Part shown: positions 23,177-35,500 of the stretch, one piece after another
Numbering within the stretch: position 1 is the stretch's first letter
How the letters are laid out: the number at the start of each line of letters is the position of its first letter
Assembly: GCA_024500155.1 (NCBI GenBank)
Contig: CM044862.1
Location: forward strand, 44,092,001-44,156,000
Length of the DNA: 64,000 nucleotides
Direction of reading: 5' to 3'
From: Chenopodium formosanum
Lineage: Eukaryota > Streptophyta > Magnoliopsida > Caryophyllales > Amaranthaceae
Notes under the pieces: generated by a model
Told to the model about the DNA's origin: nothing
Database searches by the model: none
The model's input: the letters and a program-made list of their open reading frames with translations, nothing else
Translations under genes and position numbers: made by a program

Positions 23177-26100
23177 TCAGAAGTAGTACTTTTTTAGATT
23201 GTCTACATTCCAAGTTCTAGGCAGGCGCCTGCCGTCCGGAGTTTCCAGGCGGTAGGTGCCGTCCCTTACTTCTTCATAGATCCGGTAGGGACCTTCCCAA
23301 TTTGGAGTTAGCTTTCCCAGCTCATTGGCCCTACCGGTTGCCTCCATTTTTCGTAACACTAAGTCGTCAACTTTCAAAGGACGCTTGTGTACTTTTTTGT
23401 TGTAGGCTCTCGTCATTCTCAGACGGTAAATCTCATGACGCAAGGCGGCATTGCCCTGGCGTTCTGGGAGTGAATCCAATGCCAGTCGCATTGCTTCCAG
23501 TTTGCCTCTTCATCATACAGCATGACTCTAAGAGTCGGCTCGTAATGTTCGATGGGCAAAACGGCTTCAGCGCCGTAAACCATGAGAAATGGGGTTTCAC
23601 CGGTTGCCCCTTTCGCTGTTGTCCGGATGGCCCACAGGACATGGATTAATTCTTCTGCCCATAAGCCACCAGCTCTTTCTATTTTCTTTTTAATGCCGTC
23701 TGAGATGAGTTTGTTGAAAGCTTCAACTTGGCCATTTGCTTGGGGCCGGCCAACAGATGCGAAATAGCTTGAGATCCCCTGATCTCCCAACCAAGTTTTT
23801 AGCTGAGGCGTCTCAAACTGAGGACCATTATCAAAAACCATAGACATGGGTACCCCGTACCGGGTGATAATGTTCTTCTAGATGAAGGAAATTACGTCTG
23901 AGGTCTTGATGTTTTTAACCGCCTCGGCCTCAACCCACTTGGTGAAGTAATCCACAGCCACTAAGATATATCGCTTTCCGCCTGGAGCAGGCGTGTAAGG
24001 ACCTAGAATGTCCATGCCCCATTCTGCAAACGAGATTGGGCTGTGGATGGCCGTCAGATCAGTAGCTGGACGATGAATAAGCTTTCCAAACTTTTGGCAC
24101 TTGTCACATTTTTTCACCAATTCCTTGGCGTCTGCCTCAAGAGTGGGCCAAAAGTAATGTCGTCTGGCTCTGACAGCTAGGGACCTGCCGCCTATGTGGG
24201 AGGCGCAGAACCCTGAGTGCAAGTCTTCGAGAACTTCTTTCCCTTTTTCTGGGGTGACACACTTCAACAGAGGCTTAAGAAACCCTGCCTTGAAGAGCTT
24301 TCCATTTCTCAACTCAAAGCTTGCAGCTCGCTTCTTCAGGACGGCTGCCTCCTGTGGCGAATCAGGAAGTGTGCCGTCTGAGAGATAAGTCCGGATGCCA
24401 TCCATCCAGGTAGAGCTTCGGTCCAAAACTCCAATGGGATCTTCATTGATGCTTCTCTTTTCCAGAACTTCCCAAAAGACAGACCGAGGCGTATCATGGC
24501 AGGCGGAAGATGCCAGTTTTGACAATGCATCCGCCTGGTTATTTTCAGACCTAGGCACTTGGTTCAGCCGGAATTCCTCAAGTGCCCCAGCCTCCTCTTT
24601 GACTGCCTGAAGATATTTGATCATAGCCGGATGGGTAGCTTCATAACTTCCCTCATACTGGCTAACAACCAATTGAGAATCAGAATAGGCGTCAATTTTT
24701 ATGGCCCCTGCCGCCTTACACATGCGAATTCCGGCTAACAGGGCTTCATATTCCGCCTCATTGTTAGAGGCCTGAAACTTGAAGCGTAGTGCATACTCAA
24801 ATCTGTCTCCTTCAGGAGATTCATAAATTACACCTGCACCACAGCCGTTCTTTGTAGAGCTCCCGTCTACGTACACTTTCCAAACCTGATCAAGATTATC
24901 CGGAGCCACCGGACGAGTCATTTCCACAATGAAGTCGGCAAACGCCTGACCTTTCACTGCCTTTCTTAGTTCGTAAGTGATTTCAAGGCTCTGCATTTCA
25001 ATAGCCCATTTCAACATTCTCCCGGATGAGTCCAAGGTAGACATTGGCCGCTTAAGTGGCTGGTCCGTGTAAATCACCACCGGATGTGCCAAAAAGTAAG
25101 GCTTCAATTTTTTGAATGCCATGTACAAAGCAAGACCAAATTTATCAACCATGGGGTACCGGAGCTCAGCATTTTTAAGAACATGGCTAATGAAGTAAAC
25201 CGGGAGCTGCACGCCGTCTCGCTCAGCAAGGAGAACGGCACTGAGGGCATGTTCTGAGACGGCTAAGTACATGTACAACGTCTCCCTAGGCAAAGGACTG
25301 ACCAACCTAGGCAGAGAATGTAAATTCCCTTTCAACCTCTGGAACGCCGCCTCAGCATCATTCCCCCATTCAAATCTGGTTTTCTTCCTGATTGCTTGGA
25401 AGAAGTAAAGGCATCTGTCACCTGACCGACTAAGGAACCTTCCCAGGGCGGCCAGACAACCGGTGAGTCTCTGAACTTCCCTGACAGAGCGAGGTGACTT
25501 CATGTCAATCACCGCCTGTATCTTTTCGGGGTTAGCCTCTATCCCCCTTTGATCAATCAGGAACCCGAGAAACTTCCCAGACTCAACACCAAAGACGCAT
25601 TTCTTAGGATTTAACATAACCTTATGCCGCCTGAGGGTGGTGAACGTTTCTCGGAGATCAGCAAGGTGATCCGTCTGTAGCTTGGATTTGACTATCATGT
25701 CATCAATGTATGCCTCCACATTCCTCCCAATCTGATTAATGAAGACCGTATTAATCATCCGTTGGAAAGTGGCAGGCGCATTTTTCAAGCCAAACGGCAT
25801 CACAGTATAACAGAATAGCCCCTGATCAGTGACGAAGGCCGTCTTCTCTTGGTCTTTCTTCCACAGGGGTATCTGATGGAAGCCGGAGTAGGCATCCATA
25901 AAGCTCATCAAGGCGTGACCGGCTGTAGAATCGACCAGACTGTCGATCTTTGGAAGCGGATAACTGTCCTTTGGACACGCCTTGTTGAGGTCTCTGTAAT
26001 CAACACACATGCGCTAGGTCCCATTTGGTTTCTTCACAAGGACTACATTGGCCACCCAGTCGGGGAAATTACAAGGCCGAATGAACCCAGCATCCAACAC

Positions 26101-26421
26101 CTTTTTTACTTCGGCAGCTGCCGCCTGACTTCTTTCCTCGCCATGGTTTCTTTTCTTTTGCTGGATGGGCTTCTTTTCGGGGTCCACGGCGAGTTTTTGG
26201 ACAGCAAGATCCGGGCTGACGCATGGCATCTCTTCCACTTCAAAGGCAAAAATGTCTTTGAAATCTTTCAACAGAAGGTGCAAGCTTGCACCCAAGGTAG
26301 CATGAGCAACCGTCCCAACCTTAACAGTACGTTCTGGACGGCTGTCATCCAGAACGAGATCAATGCTTTTGCCAGCCGGTTGGGGACGGAGCTCATCTGA
26401 CCGTTCACCGGCCAGTGATTG
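23177..26421 (-). pseudogene. pol: Pol of copy A: reverse transcriptase, two RNase H domains, integrase; disrupted
   Basis: In frame with the upstream gag-protease and separated from it only by the TAG at 26422-26424. Domains in order: RT with the YIDD catalytic motif (about 25695-25714); a gypsy-type RNase H (about 24950-25300) and a second RNase H of archaeal type starting at WKVYVDGSS (about 24880), the dual arrangement known from Tat elements; integrase with an HHCC zinc region, then catalytic Asp in MDILG (about 24010), Asp in FDNG (about 23830) and Glu in GQVEAF (about 23725); a GPY motif and a C-terminus without chromodomain. Private lesions: TGG to TAG at 26014 and at 23878, and a 1-bp deletion near 23496. 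No in-frame ATG lies between the shared TAG and the RT core. Confidence 0.93.
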
Positions 26422-26424
26422 CTA
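26422..26424 (-). promoter_or_regulatory. Shared in-frame UAG with CARYYA context between protease and RT, copy A
   Basis: On the minus strand the sequence is AAA TAG CAA TCA CTG. CAATCA fits CARYYA, the established leaky-stop context of tobamovirus replicase and of the SIRE1 retroelement. The frame is open on both sides, and the identical codon and context occur in copy B (39387-39395). No other in-frame stop of this polyprotein is shared by the two copies. Readthrough is inferred, not shown. Confidence 0.65.
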
Positions 26425-28998
26425 TTTTTTCTCTTTTTTCACCTCCACCAGCAGAGGAGCCTTTCTTTTCTTTCCGGCTGCTGATGGGGCAGGAGCTGGG
26501 TCAGCATCCTTGACGTTGTCAAGGTCTATAGGTTCCTGACCGCCTGGGGCCACGGTATCTCGGACGGCTGAGAGATAACATTCTCGGGCCGTCTTCTGAT
26601 CCCCATTCAAGGAACCAACAGAGCCGTCATCCCTCTCATACTTGATAAGCATCAGGGAGGGGATGATTACTGCCTTGGCTACGTTGAGGGTTGGCCTGCC
26701 AAGAATGATGTTGTAGGCGGTCAACTCCTCAACGACCAAGAATCTGACGACAATATGTCGACCCTGGCCTTTCTCTCCCAGCCGGATGGGTAAATCAATT
26801 CTCCCGGCTGGGTAGACCATCCCACCCCCAAAACCAACCAAGGGGTGGGTGACTGGATGCATGCTGCTGACATTGTATTTCAGTTTTTGCAGGCACCGGA
26901 GGCTGATGATATCTGATGAGCTGCCGGTGTCAATAAGGATCCGTCCAACCAGTTGGTTGGCGACCTTACATTCAATGACCACCGGGTCATCATGCGGGCG
27001 GCGGACGCTGCCCCTATCCTTCTCAGTGATCAAGACGTCTGGGAAGGAGGAGCTGGCTTCCGCCTGCTCATCATCATCTTTGTCCATCTTTCGAAGATGG
27101 CTCTTGGTGCCCCGGATGGTAGGGCCACCACATGAAAACCCGCCTGCTATAGTGTAGACCGGCTCCTTATCGGTATCCGAGCTACTAGCAGGCTGGGGGG
27201 TAGTCTTGGAGGACTGACCCTTGTTTTTCTTTTTTGCCCCGGCTAGGGACTTAGAAATGTAGGACTTCAACAGCCCTTTGTCAGCCAGACGGTCCAACGC
27301 ACGCTGAAGACTGAAGCAGTCGTTGGTGTCATGGCCGACCTCCTCATGGAACTGACAGAATTTATTCTTGTTCCGTGACTGGACAGAACTCTTCATAGGA
27401 TTCGGCTTCTCAATGGACAACCGGTCCTTTACCTCCATGAAGATGGAGTTGCAGGCTTTATTAAACTCGTACTTGGGGACGTACGGTTTAAATTCTTTCT
27501 TTTTCTTTTGGGACGGCTGGTCAGAGTCAGTAACCGCCCATACTTCTTTTCTTTTCTTGCTCTCTTCTTTGTTTTTAGCCGGCTGAGCTGACCGACTGTC
27601 TTTCTGTTTGTCAGACTTCTTGGAGTCTGACTGGCTACCAGGAGAGCAGAGGTCGATAGCTTGAATGTAGCTTTCCGCCACCCTCAGGGCCGCCTGTAGG
27701 GTGAAAGCCCCTTTTCTGACTAGGTCGAACTTAAAGGTCGACCCGTCTCTCAGACCTTTAAAAAAGTCTGTAAAAGCTACCTCATCAGACAGTCCCTGAA
27801 TCTGAATTCTGATCAGGTTGAACCGCCTGACATATGAGCGCAACCCTTCTCTCTCTCCCTACTTAACAGTGCTCAAATCAAGGCTTGTCTTTTTAGCAGG
27901 GATGTTCATTGAGAAGTTGGAAGCAAACAGGAAGGCAAGCTTCCTGAAGCTGTCTATAAACCCGGCTGGCAGGTTGCCAAACCATTGTTTGGCGATGCCC
28001 TTCAATGTAGCCGGAAAGCATCGACACCAAGTGGCATCATCCAACCCCTGCAGATACATGAGGTTGGTGTAAGCCATGAGGTGGTCTTCTGGATTGGTGG
28101 TACCATCATAGGTACCAACCAACACATTCTTAACCTTAGCCGGCTGAGCCGCCTCGGTTATCTCCCGAGTGAACGCAGAAGGCTGTTCACCCAGGCGCAG
28201 CAATCGAAGCTGCCAGTCCAATGGCTGGACATTTGGATATGCCGCCTGACCTCTAAAGAAGGCAGGCTGCATGAAGTGAGGAGAATACTGTCCGTAAGCC
28301 TGAGTAGGCACATACGGTACATTTCCAATCATATGAGGGCCAGAATGGACGGTATTACCGCCTGTTTGACTCTCATGCAAGGAGGGTGTACTCCCTGCAG
28401 AAATATTGTTGAAGCTGTCCGGAAAGTTCGACGTTGAAGCCGACTCAGACAGCGATTGATTTCTTTTCCGGTTAATGATTTCTCGGGCATCGAGAGTTGA
28501 TTTTTTACTTCTCACCGGCTGATGAGGCCGGCGAGGGTTATTAGTGTTTCCCCCAGGAAGAAGAATTTTTTACCAATCAATGGTCCCGGCTGCCTTCTCC
28601 TTTGGATGGGGAGTAGGCTGTCGGTTTCTGACTGACTTCCCCTTTTCTGGAGGAGTCTTCTTCGCCGACTGGCCTTTACTTGGGCCAGGCCTGCTTTTGG
28701 TGATCAGCTCTTTAATTTCACCCTTGAAACTCGTCATGAACCTCATGAGTTCGTCTCGGGTGACTGGGGCTGATCCAGCTGCCGTTTGGGTTGCCCCTTC
28801 CGGCTTCCCAGTAGGTCTGCTTGGACCCGCCTGGGTGGCACCCCGCTCCAGAGTCTCTCTGGGCCGGATGCGCTTAACTCTTAGAGAGTCGTCCTCGGCT
28901 GTAGAGGTTTCGACCTGAGGATCCTCATCCTCCTCATGGTCTGTAAAGACTTCTGGGTCTTCGCCCAGACGGTTTGGGGGTGCAGACTCTTGAACCAT
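26425..28998 (-). pseudogene. gag-pro: Gag-protease of copy A, disrupted by two stops
   Basis: Starts at ATG 28998, about 13 bp past the primer site, and runs in one frame to the TAG at 26422. The N-terminus is polar and low-complexity. The capsid-like gag domain (YDGTTNPEDHL ... WFGNL) lies about 27900-28150. A C-x2-H-x4-H-x4-C zinc-knuckle variant (CQFHEEVGHDTNDC) is near 27325-27365. The aspartic protease has LIDTGSSSDI (about 26915-26940) and IILGRP (about 26695-26715). Private stops are TCA to TAA at 28570 and CAG to TAG at 27859; the 473 codons after the second stop are intact. Gag would package the RNA and the protease would cut the polyprotein. Confidence 0.92.
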
Positions 28999-29010
28999 CT
29001 TCGAGGTACT

Positions 29011-29031
29011 CTCCCCACAGACGGCGCCAAA
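29011..29031 (-). other. Primer binding site of copy A
   Basis: On the minus strand, immediately inside the 5' LTR: TTTGGCGCCGTCTGTGGGGA. From memory, TGGCGCCGTCTG is complementary to the 3' end of plant tRNA-Asn, and this sequence is common in Tat-type elements. The primer identity is from recall and unverified. Confidence 0.75.
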
Positions 29032-29521
29032 TGTTTTGGGTGTTTTTGTCCCTCGGGAGAGTTACAACACGAAGACTGATCCGGGAAGAGTTGAACCTGC
29101 AAAACAAACGGGGACACCTGTTGGGTGGTGCTCTGCCTCTGACGCACAAGTTAATAACTTGAAACGGGATAAAGTGAACGGAAATTTAGGTGAGTATCTG
29201 CTCGGATTCCAAGCTCAGGTGTTTCTCTGGTGTAAGAGAATGCAGTCGTAATCAATCGTAAAACGTGTCCTCAAAATGAGGGACATCTCCCTATTTATAG
29301 GGTCATTAGGAATTGCCCCTGATTAGGTCACTGAACTCTAATCATTGGTGGGCTGTGCCGTATTCCGGCTTTCTCGGGATTTGGGCCTGAAGGCCGCCTT
29401 TTCTCTTTTATTTCTGGAATGACACGTGTCAAACAGGGATTGGTCCATTTTGGACCAATCTGAGGCTGACACGTGTCACCCTCTGATTGGGCCACGTGGC
29501 AGGGTAAAATAACCCTAAACA
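29032..29521 (-). repeat. 5' LTR of copy A
   Basis: 490 bp, partner of 18126-18615. The element-strand TATAAATA box is at 29292-29299 within a small palindromic CCCTATAAATAGGG. Followed by the target duplication GATAT at 29522-29526. Differs from the 3' LTR at about 16 positions. Confidence 0.95.
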
Positions 29522-32500
29522 GATATGTTTAAATGTGTTTCACTTTTATTTGATTTTGAAAGATTTGTTTGAATGTGTTTGACTTTCTTTTGATTCAAAA
29601 GCTTTGTTTGAAAGTGTTTAACTTTCATTTGATTTAAAAAGCTTTGTTTGAATGTGTTTGACTGAAATTCGATCTAAAAAGATATGTTTGAATGTGTTTG
29701 AATTTCATTTGATTCAAAAAGTTTTGTTTGAATGTGTTTAACTTTCGTTTGATTCATAAAGCATTGTTTCTATGTGTTTGACTTTCATTAGATTTCAAAA
29801 GCTTTGTTTGAATGTATTTGACTTTCATTTGATTAAAAATGCTTTGTTTGAATGTGTTTGAATTTCATTTATTTCAAACACTTTTGTTTGAATGTGTTTG
29901 ACTTTCTTTTGATTCAAAAAGTATTGTTTGAATGTGTTTGACTGTATTTCAATCCAAAACGATTTGTTTAAACGTGTTTGATTTTCATTTAATTCAAAAA
30001 GCGTTGCTTGAATGTGTTTTACTTTCTTTTGATTCAAAAAGCTTTGTTTGAATGTGTTTGACTTTATTTCGATTCAAAAAGTTATATTTGAATGTGTTTG
30101 ACTCTTATTTGATTCAAAAAGCTTTCTTTGAAATTGTTTAACTTTCATTTGATTCAAAAAGCTATGTTTGAATGTGTTTGACTTTCATTTGATTCAAAAA
30201 GCTGTGTTTGAAAGCGTTTGACTTTATTTCGATTCAAAATTATTTATTTGAATGTGTTTGACTTTCAGTTGATTCACAAAGCTCTGTTTGAATGTGTTTG
30301 ACCTTCATTTGATTCCAAAAAGCTTTGTTTGAATGTGTTTGACTTTATTTCGATTTAAAAAGATTTATTTTAATGTGTTTGACTCTTATTTGATTCAAAA
30401 AGCTTTGCTTGAATTTGTTTAACTTTCATTTGATTCAAAAAGCTATGTTTGAATGTGTTTGACTTTCATATGATTTAATAAGATTTGTTTGAATGTCTTT
30501 AGCTTTTATTTGATTCAAAAATCTTTGTTTGAATGTGTTAGACTTTCTTTTGATTCAAAAAGCTTTGTTTGAATGTGTTTGACTTTCATTTATTTTAAAA
30601 AGCTTTGTATGAATGTGTTTGACTGAATTTCGATCTAAAAAGATATGTTTGAATGTGTTTGAAAGTAATCTGATTCAAAAAGATTTGTTTGAATGTGTTT
30701 CACTTTATTTCTATTTAAAAAGATTTATTTAAATGTGTTTGATTTTCATTTAATTCACAAAGCTTTTTTTGAATGTGTTTGACTTTCATTTGATTCAAAA
30801 AGCTATGTTTGAATGTGTTTGACTTTCATATAATTTAAAAATTATTGTTTGAATGTGTTTGACTTTCATTTGATTCAAAAAGCTTTGTTTAAATGTGTTA
30901 AATTTTTTTTGATTAAAAAATCTTTGTTTAAATGTGTTTTACGTTTTTTCGATACAAAAAGAATTGTTATAATATGTTTGCTATCTTTTGATTCATAAAG
31001 CTTTGTTTGAATGTGTTTGATTGTATTTCGATCTAAAAAGATTTGTTTGAATGTGTTTGACTTTCATTTGTTCAAAAAGCTTTGTTTTAGTGTGTTTGAC
31101 TTTCATTTGATTCAAAAAGATATGTTTGAAAACGCTTCACTTTCATATGATTTGAAAAGATTTGTTTGAATGTGTTTGACTTTCATTTGATTCAAAAAAT
31201 TTTGTTTGAATGTGTTTATCTTTCTTTTAATTCAAAAAGCTTTGGTTGAATGTGTTTTTACTTTTTTTCGATTTAAAGAGAATTGTTTGAATTTCTTTTG
31301 ATTCATAAAGCTTTGTTTGAATGTGTTTGACTATATTTCGATCCAAAAAGATTTGTTTGAATGTGTTTCAATTCATTTGATTCAAAAAGCTTTGTTTGAA
31401 TGTGTTTGACTTACATTCGATTCAAAAAGCTTTGTTTGAATGTGTTTGACTTTCTTTCGATTCAAAAAGATTTATTTGAATGTGTTTGACTTTCATTTGC
31501 TTCAAAAAGCTTTCTTTGAATGTTTTTGAATTTCTTTTGATTCAAAAAACTATGTTTTTTTTGTGTTTGACTTTGTTTTGATTTTAAAAGATTTGTTTGA
31601 ATGTGTTTGACTTTCATTTGATTCAAAAAGCTTGTTTGAACGTGTTTGACTTTCATTTGATTTAAAAAATTTTTTTGAATGCGTTTGACTTTCATTTGAT
31701 TCACAAAGCTTTGTTTGAATGTGTTTGACTTTCAATTGATTCAAAAAGCTTTGTTTGAATGTGTTTGACTTTCTTTTGATTTAAAAAAAATTATTTGAAC
31801 TTGTTTGACTTTCATTTGACTCAAAAAGCTTTGTTTAAATATGTTTAACTTTCCTTTGATTAAAAAAAATTTGTTTGAATGTGTTTTACTTTTTTTTCGA
31901 TTCGAAAAGAATTGTTAGAATGTGTTTGACTTTCTTTTGATTCTTAAAGCTTTGTTTGAATGTGTTTGACTTTAATTCTATCTAAAAGGATTTGTTTGAA
32001 TATGTTTGACTTTCATTTGGTTCAAAAGCTTTATTTGAGTGTTTTTTACTTTCATTTAATTTAAAAAGCTATTTTTGAATGTGTTTGATTTTCATATGAT
32101 TTAAAAAGTTTTGTTTGAATGTGTTTGACTTTCATTTGATTCAAAAAACTTTGTTTGAATGTGTTTGAATTTCTTTTGATTCTAAAAGCTTTTTTTTTTT
32201 TTTAATGTGATTAATTTTTTATTTCAATTCAAAAAGAATTGTTTCAATGTGTTTGACTTTCTTTTGATTCATAAAGCAATATTTAAATGTGTTTGACTGT
32301 ATTTTGATCTAAAAAGATTTGTTTAAATGTGTTTAAATTTCTTTTGATTCAAAAAGTTTTGTTTGAATGTGTTTGACTTTCATTTGATTCACAAAGCTCT
32401 GTTTGAATGTGATTGACTTTCATTTGATTTAAAAAGTTTTGTTTGAATGTGTTTGACTTTAATTCGATTTAAAAAGATTTATATAAATGTGTTTGCCTTT

Positions 32501-35500
32501 CATTTGATTAAAAAAGCTTTGTTTGAACGTGTTTTATATGGTTTAAAAAGATTTGTTTGAACGTGTTTGACTTTCATTTGATTCAAAAACTTTATTTGAA
32601 TGTGTTTAACTTTAATTTGATTCAAAAATCTTTGTTTGAATGTGTTTGACTTTCATTTAATTCAAAAAGCCATGTTTGAATGTTTTTGACTTTCTTATGA
32701 TTTAAAACTATTTGTTTGAATGTGTTTGACTCTCATTTGATTTAAAAGGATTTGTTTGAATGTGTATGACTTTCATTTGATTTGAAAAGCTTTGTTTAAA
32801 TGTGTTTCACTTTAATTCGACTTAAAAAGATTTATATGAATGTGTTTGACTTTCATTTGATTCAAAAAGATTTGTTTGAATGTGTTTCATATGGTTTAAA
32901 AAGATTTGCTTGAATGTGTTTGACTTTTATTTGATTCAAAAACTTTGTTTGAATGTGTTTGACTTTAATTTGATTCATAAAGCTTTGTTTGAATGTGTTT
33001 GACTTTCATTTGATTCAAAAAGCTTGTTTGAATGTGTTTGACTTTCATTTTATTCAAAAAGTTGTGTTTAAAAGCGTTTGACTTTATTTCGATTCAAAAA
33101 GATTTATTTGAATGTGTTTGACTTTCAATTGATTCACAAAGCTCTGTTTGATTGTGTTTGACCTTCATTTGATTCAAAAAGCTTTGTTTGAATGTGTTTG
33201 ACTGTATTTCGATTGAAAAAGATTTATTTGAATGTGTTTGACTTTCATTTAATTCACAAAGCTTTTTTGAATGTGTTTAATTTTCATTTGATTCAAAAAA
33301 CTTTGTTTGAATATGTTTGACTTTCTTTTGATTCACAAAGCTTTGTTTGAATGTGTTTGACTTTCAATTGATTCAAAAAGCTTTGTTTGAATGTGTTTGA
33401 CTTTCTTTTGATTTAAAAAGATTTATTCTAAAGTGTTTGACTTTCATTTGATTCAAAAAGCTTTGTTTAAATATGTTTAACTTTCTTTTGATTAAAAAAA
33501 TTTTGTTTGAATGTGTTTTACTTTTTTTTCGATTCGAAAAGAATTGTTAGAATGTGTTTGACTTTCTTTTGATTCTTAAAGCTTTGTTTGAATGTGTTTG
33601 ACTTTATTTCGATCTAAAAAGATTTTTTGAATATGTTTGACTTTCATTTGATTCAAAAGCTTTATTTGAGTGTTTTTTACTTTTATTTAATTTAAAAAGC
33701 TATTTTTGAATGTGTTTGACTTTCATATGATTTAAAAATTTGGTTTGAATGTGTTTTACTTTCATTTGATTCAAAAAACTTTGTTTGAATGTGTTTGACT
33801 TTCTTTTGATTCTAAAAGCCTTTTTTTAATGTGATTAATTTTTTATTTCAATTCAAAAAAAATTGTTTCAATGTGTTAGACTTTCTTTTGATTCATAAAG
33901 CTATTTTTAAATGTGTTTGACTGTATTTTGATCTAAAAAGATTTGTTTTAATGTGTTTAAATTTCTTTTGATTCAAAAAGTTTTGTTTGAATGTGTTTGA
34001 CTTTCATTTGATTCACAAAGCTTTGTTTGAATGTGATTGACTTTCATTTGATTTAAAAACTTTTGTTTGAATGTGTTAGACTTTAATTCGATTTAAAAAG
34101 ATTTATATAAATGTGTTTGCCTTTCATTTGATTAAAAAAGCTTTGTTTGAATGTGTTTTATATGGTTTAAAAAGATTTGTTTGAATGTGTTTGACTTTCA
34201 TTTGATTCAAAAACTTTATTTAAATGTGTTTAACTTTAATTTGATTCAAAAATCTTTGATTGAATGTGTTTGACTTTCATTTAATTCAAAAAGCCATGAT
34301 TGAATGTGTTTGACTTTCATATGATTTAAAACTATTTGTTTGAATGTGTTTGACTCTCATTTGATTTAAAAGGATTTGTTTGAATAAGTTTGACTTTCAT
34401 TAGATTTGAAAAGCTTTGTTTAAATATGTTTGACTTTAATTCGATTTAAAAAGATTTATATGAATGTGTTTGACTTTCATTTGATTTAAAAAGATTTGTT
34501 TGAATGTGTTTCATATGGTTTAAAAAAATTTGTTTGAATGTATTTGACTTTTATTTGATTCAAAAACTTTGTTTGAATGTGTTTGACTTTAATTTGATTC
34601 AAAAAGCTTTGTTTGAATGTGTTTGACTTTCATTTGATTCAAAAAGCTTGTTTGAATGTGTTTTACTTTCATTTGATTCAAAAAGTTGTGTTTGAAAGCG
34701 TATGACATTATTTCAATTCAAAAAGATTTATTTGAATGTGTTTGACTTTCAGTTGATTCACAAAGCTCTGTTTGAATGTGTTTGACCTTCATTTTATTCA
34801 AAAAGCTTTGTTTGAATGTGTTTGACTTTATTTCGATTTAAAAAGATTTATTTGAATGTGTTTGACTTTCATTTAATTCACAAAGCTTTTTTGAATGTGT
34901 TTGATTTTCATTTGATTCTAAAAACTATGTTTGAATGTGTTTGACTTTCATATAATTTAAAAATATTTGTTTGAATGTGTTTGACTTTCATTTGATTTAA
35001 AAAGCTTTGTTTAAATGTGTTTAACTTTCTTTTGATTTAAAAATCTTTGTTTGAATGTGTTTTACTTTTTTTCGATACAAAAAGAATTGTTATAATATGT
35101 TTGCTATGTTTTGATTCATAAAGCTTTGGTTTGAATGTGTTTGATTGTATTGCGATCTAAAAAGATTTGTTTGAATGTGTTTGACTTTAATTTGATTCAA
35201 AAAGCTTTGTTTGAGTGTGTTTGACTTTCATTTGATTCAAAAAGATATGTTTGAATACGTTTAACTTTCATATGATTTGAAAAGATTTGTTTGAATGTGT
35301 TTGACTTTCATTTGATTCAAAAAAATTTGTTTGAATGTGTTTGACTTTCATTTGATTCAAAAAACTTTGTTTGAATGTGTTTGACTTTCTTTTGATTCTA
35401 AAAGCTTTTTTTTTTAATGTGATTATTTTTTATTTCAATTCAAAAAGAATTGTTTCAATTTTTTTGACTATCTTTTGAATCATAAAGCTATATTTAAATG

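Larger units (their letters stand above)
18126..29521 (-). mobile_element. Full-length Tat-lineage Ty3/gypsy LTR retrotransposon, copy A (minus strand)
   Basis: 11,396 bp, bounded by two 490-bp LTRs that begin TG and end CA, with a perfect 5-bp target duplication GATAT at 18121-18125 and 29522-29526. Order on the minus strand: 5' LTR, primer site, gag, protease, RT, RNase H, second RNase H, integrase, non-coding spacer, opposite-strand gene, purine tract, 3' LTR. Two RNase H domains, no chromodomain and an extra antisense gene after integrase are established traits of the Tat lineage. The LTRs differ at about 16 of 490 positions by my hand alignment, mostly C/T or G/A, so the insertion is older than copy B. 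Its polyprotein has several private stops and one frameshift, so it is not autonomous. Confidence 0.95.

Noticed and set aside
23177..23500. Chromodomain at the integrase C-terminus
   Set aside because: The frame ends shortly after the GPY region with no chromodomain motif.
29011..29031. A tRNA-derived gene at the GGCGCCGTCTG sequence
   Set aside because: Only the 3'-end complement is present, directly inside an LTR, so it is a primer binding site.
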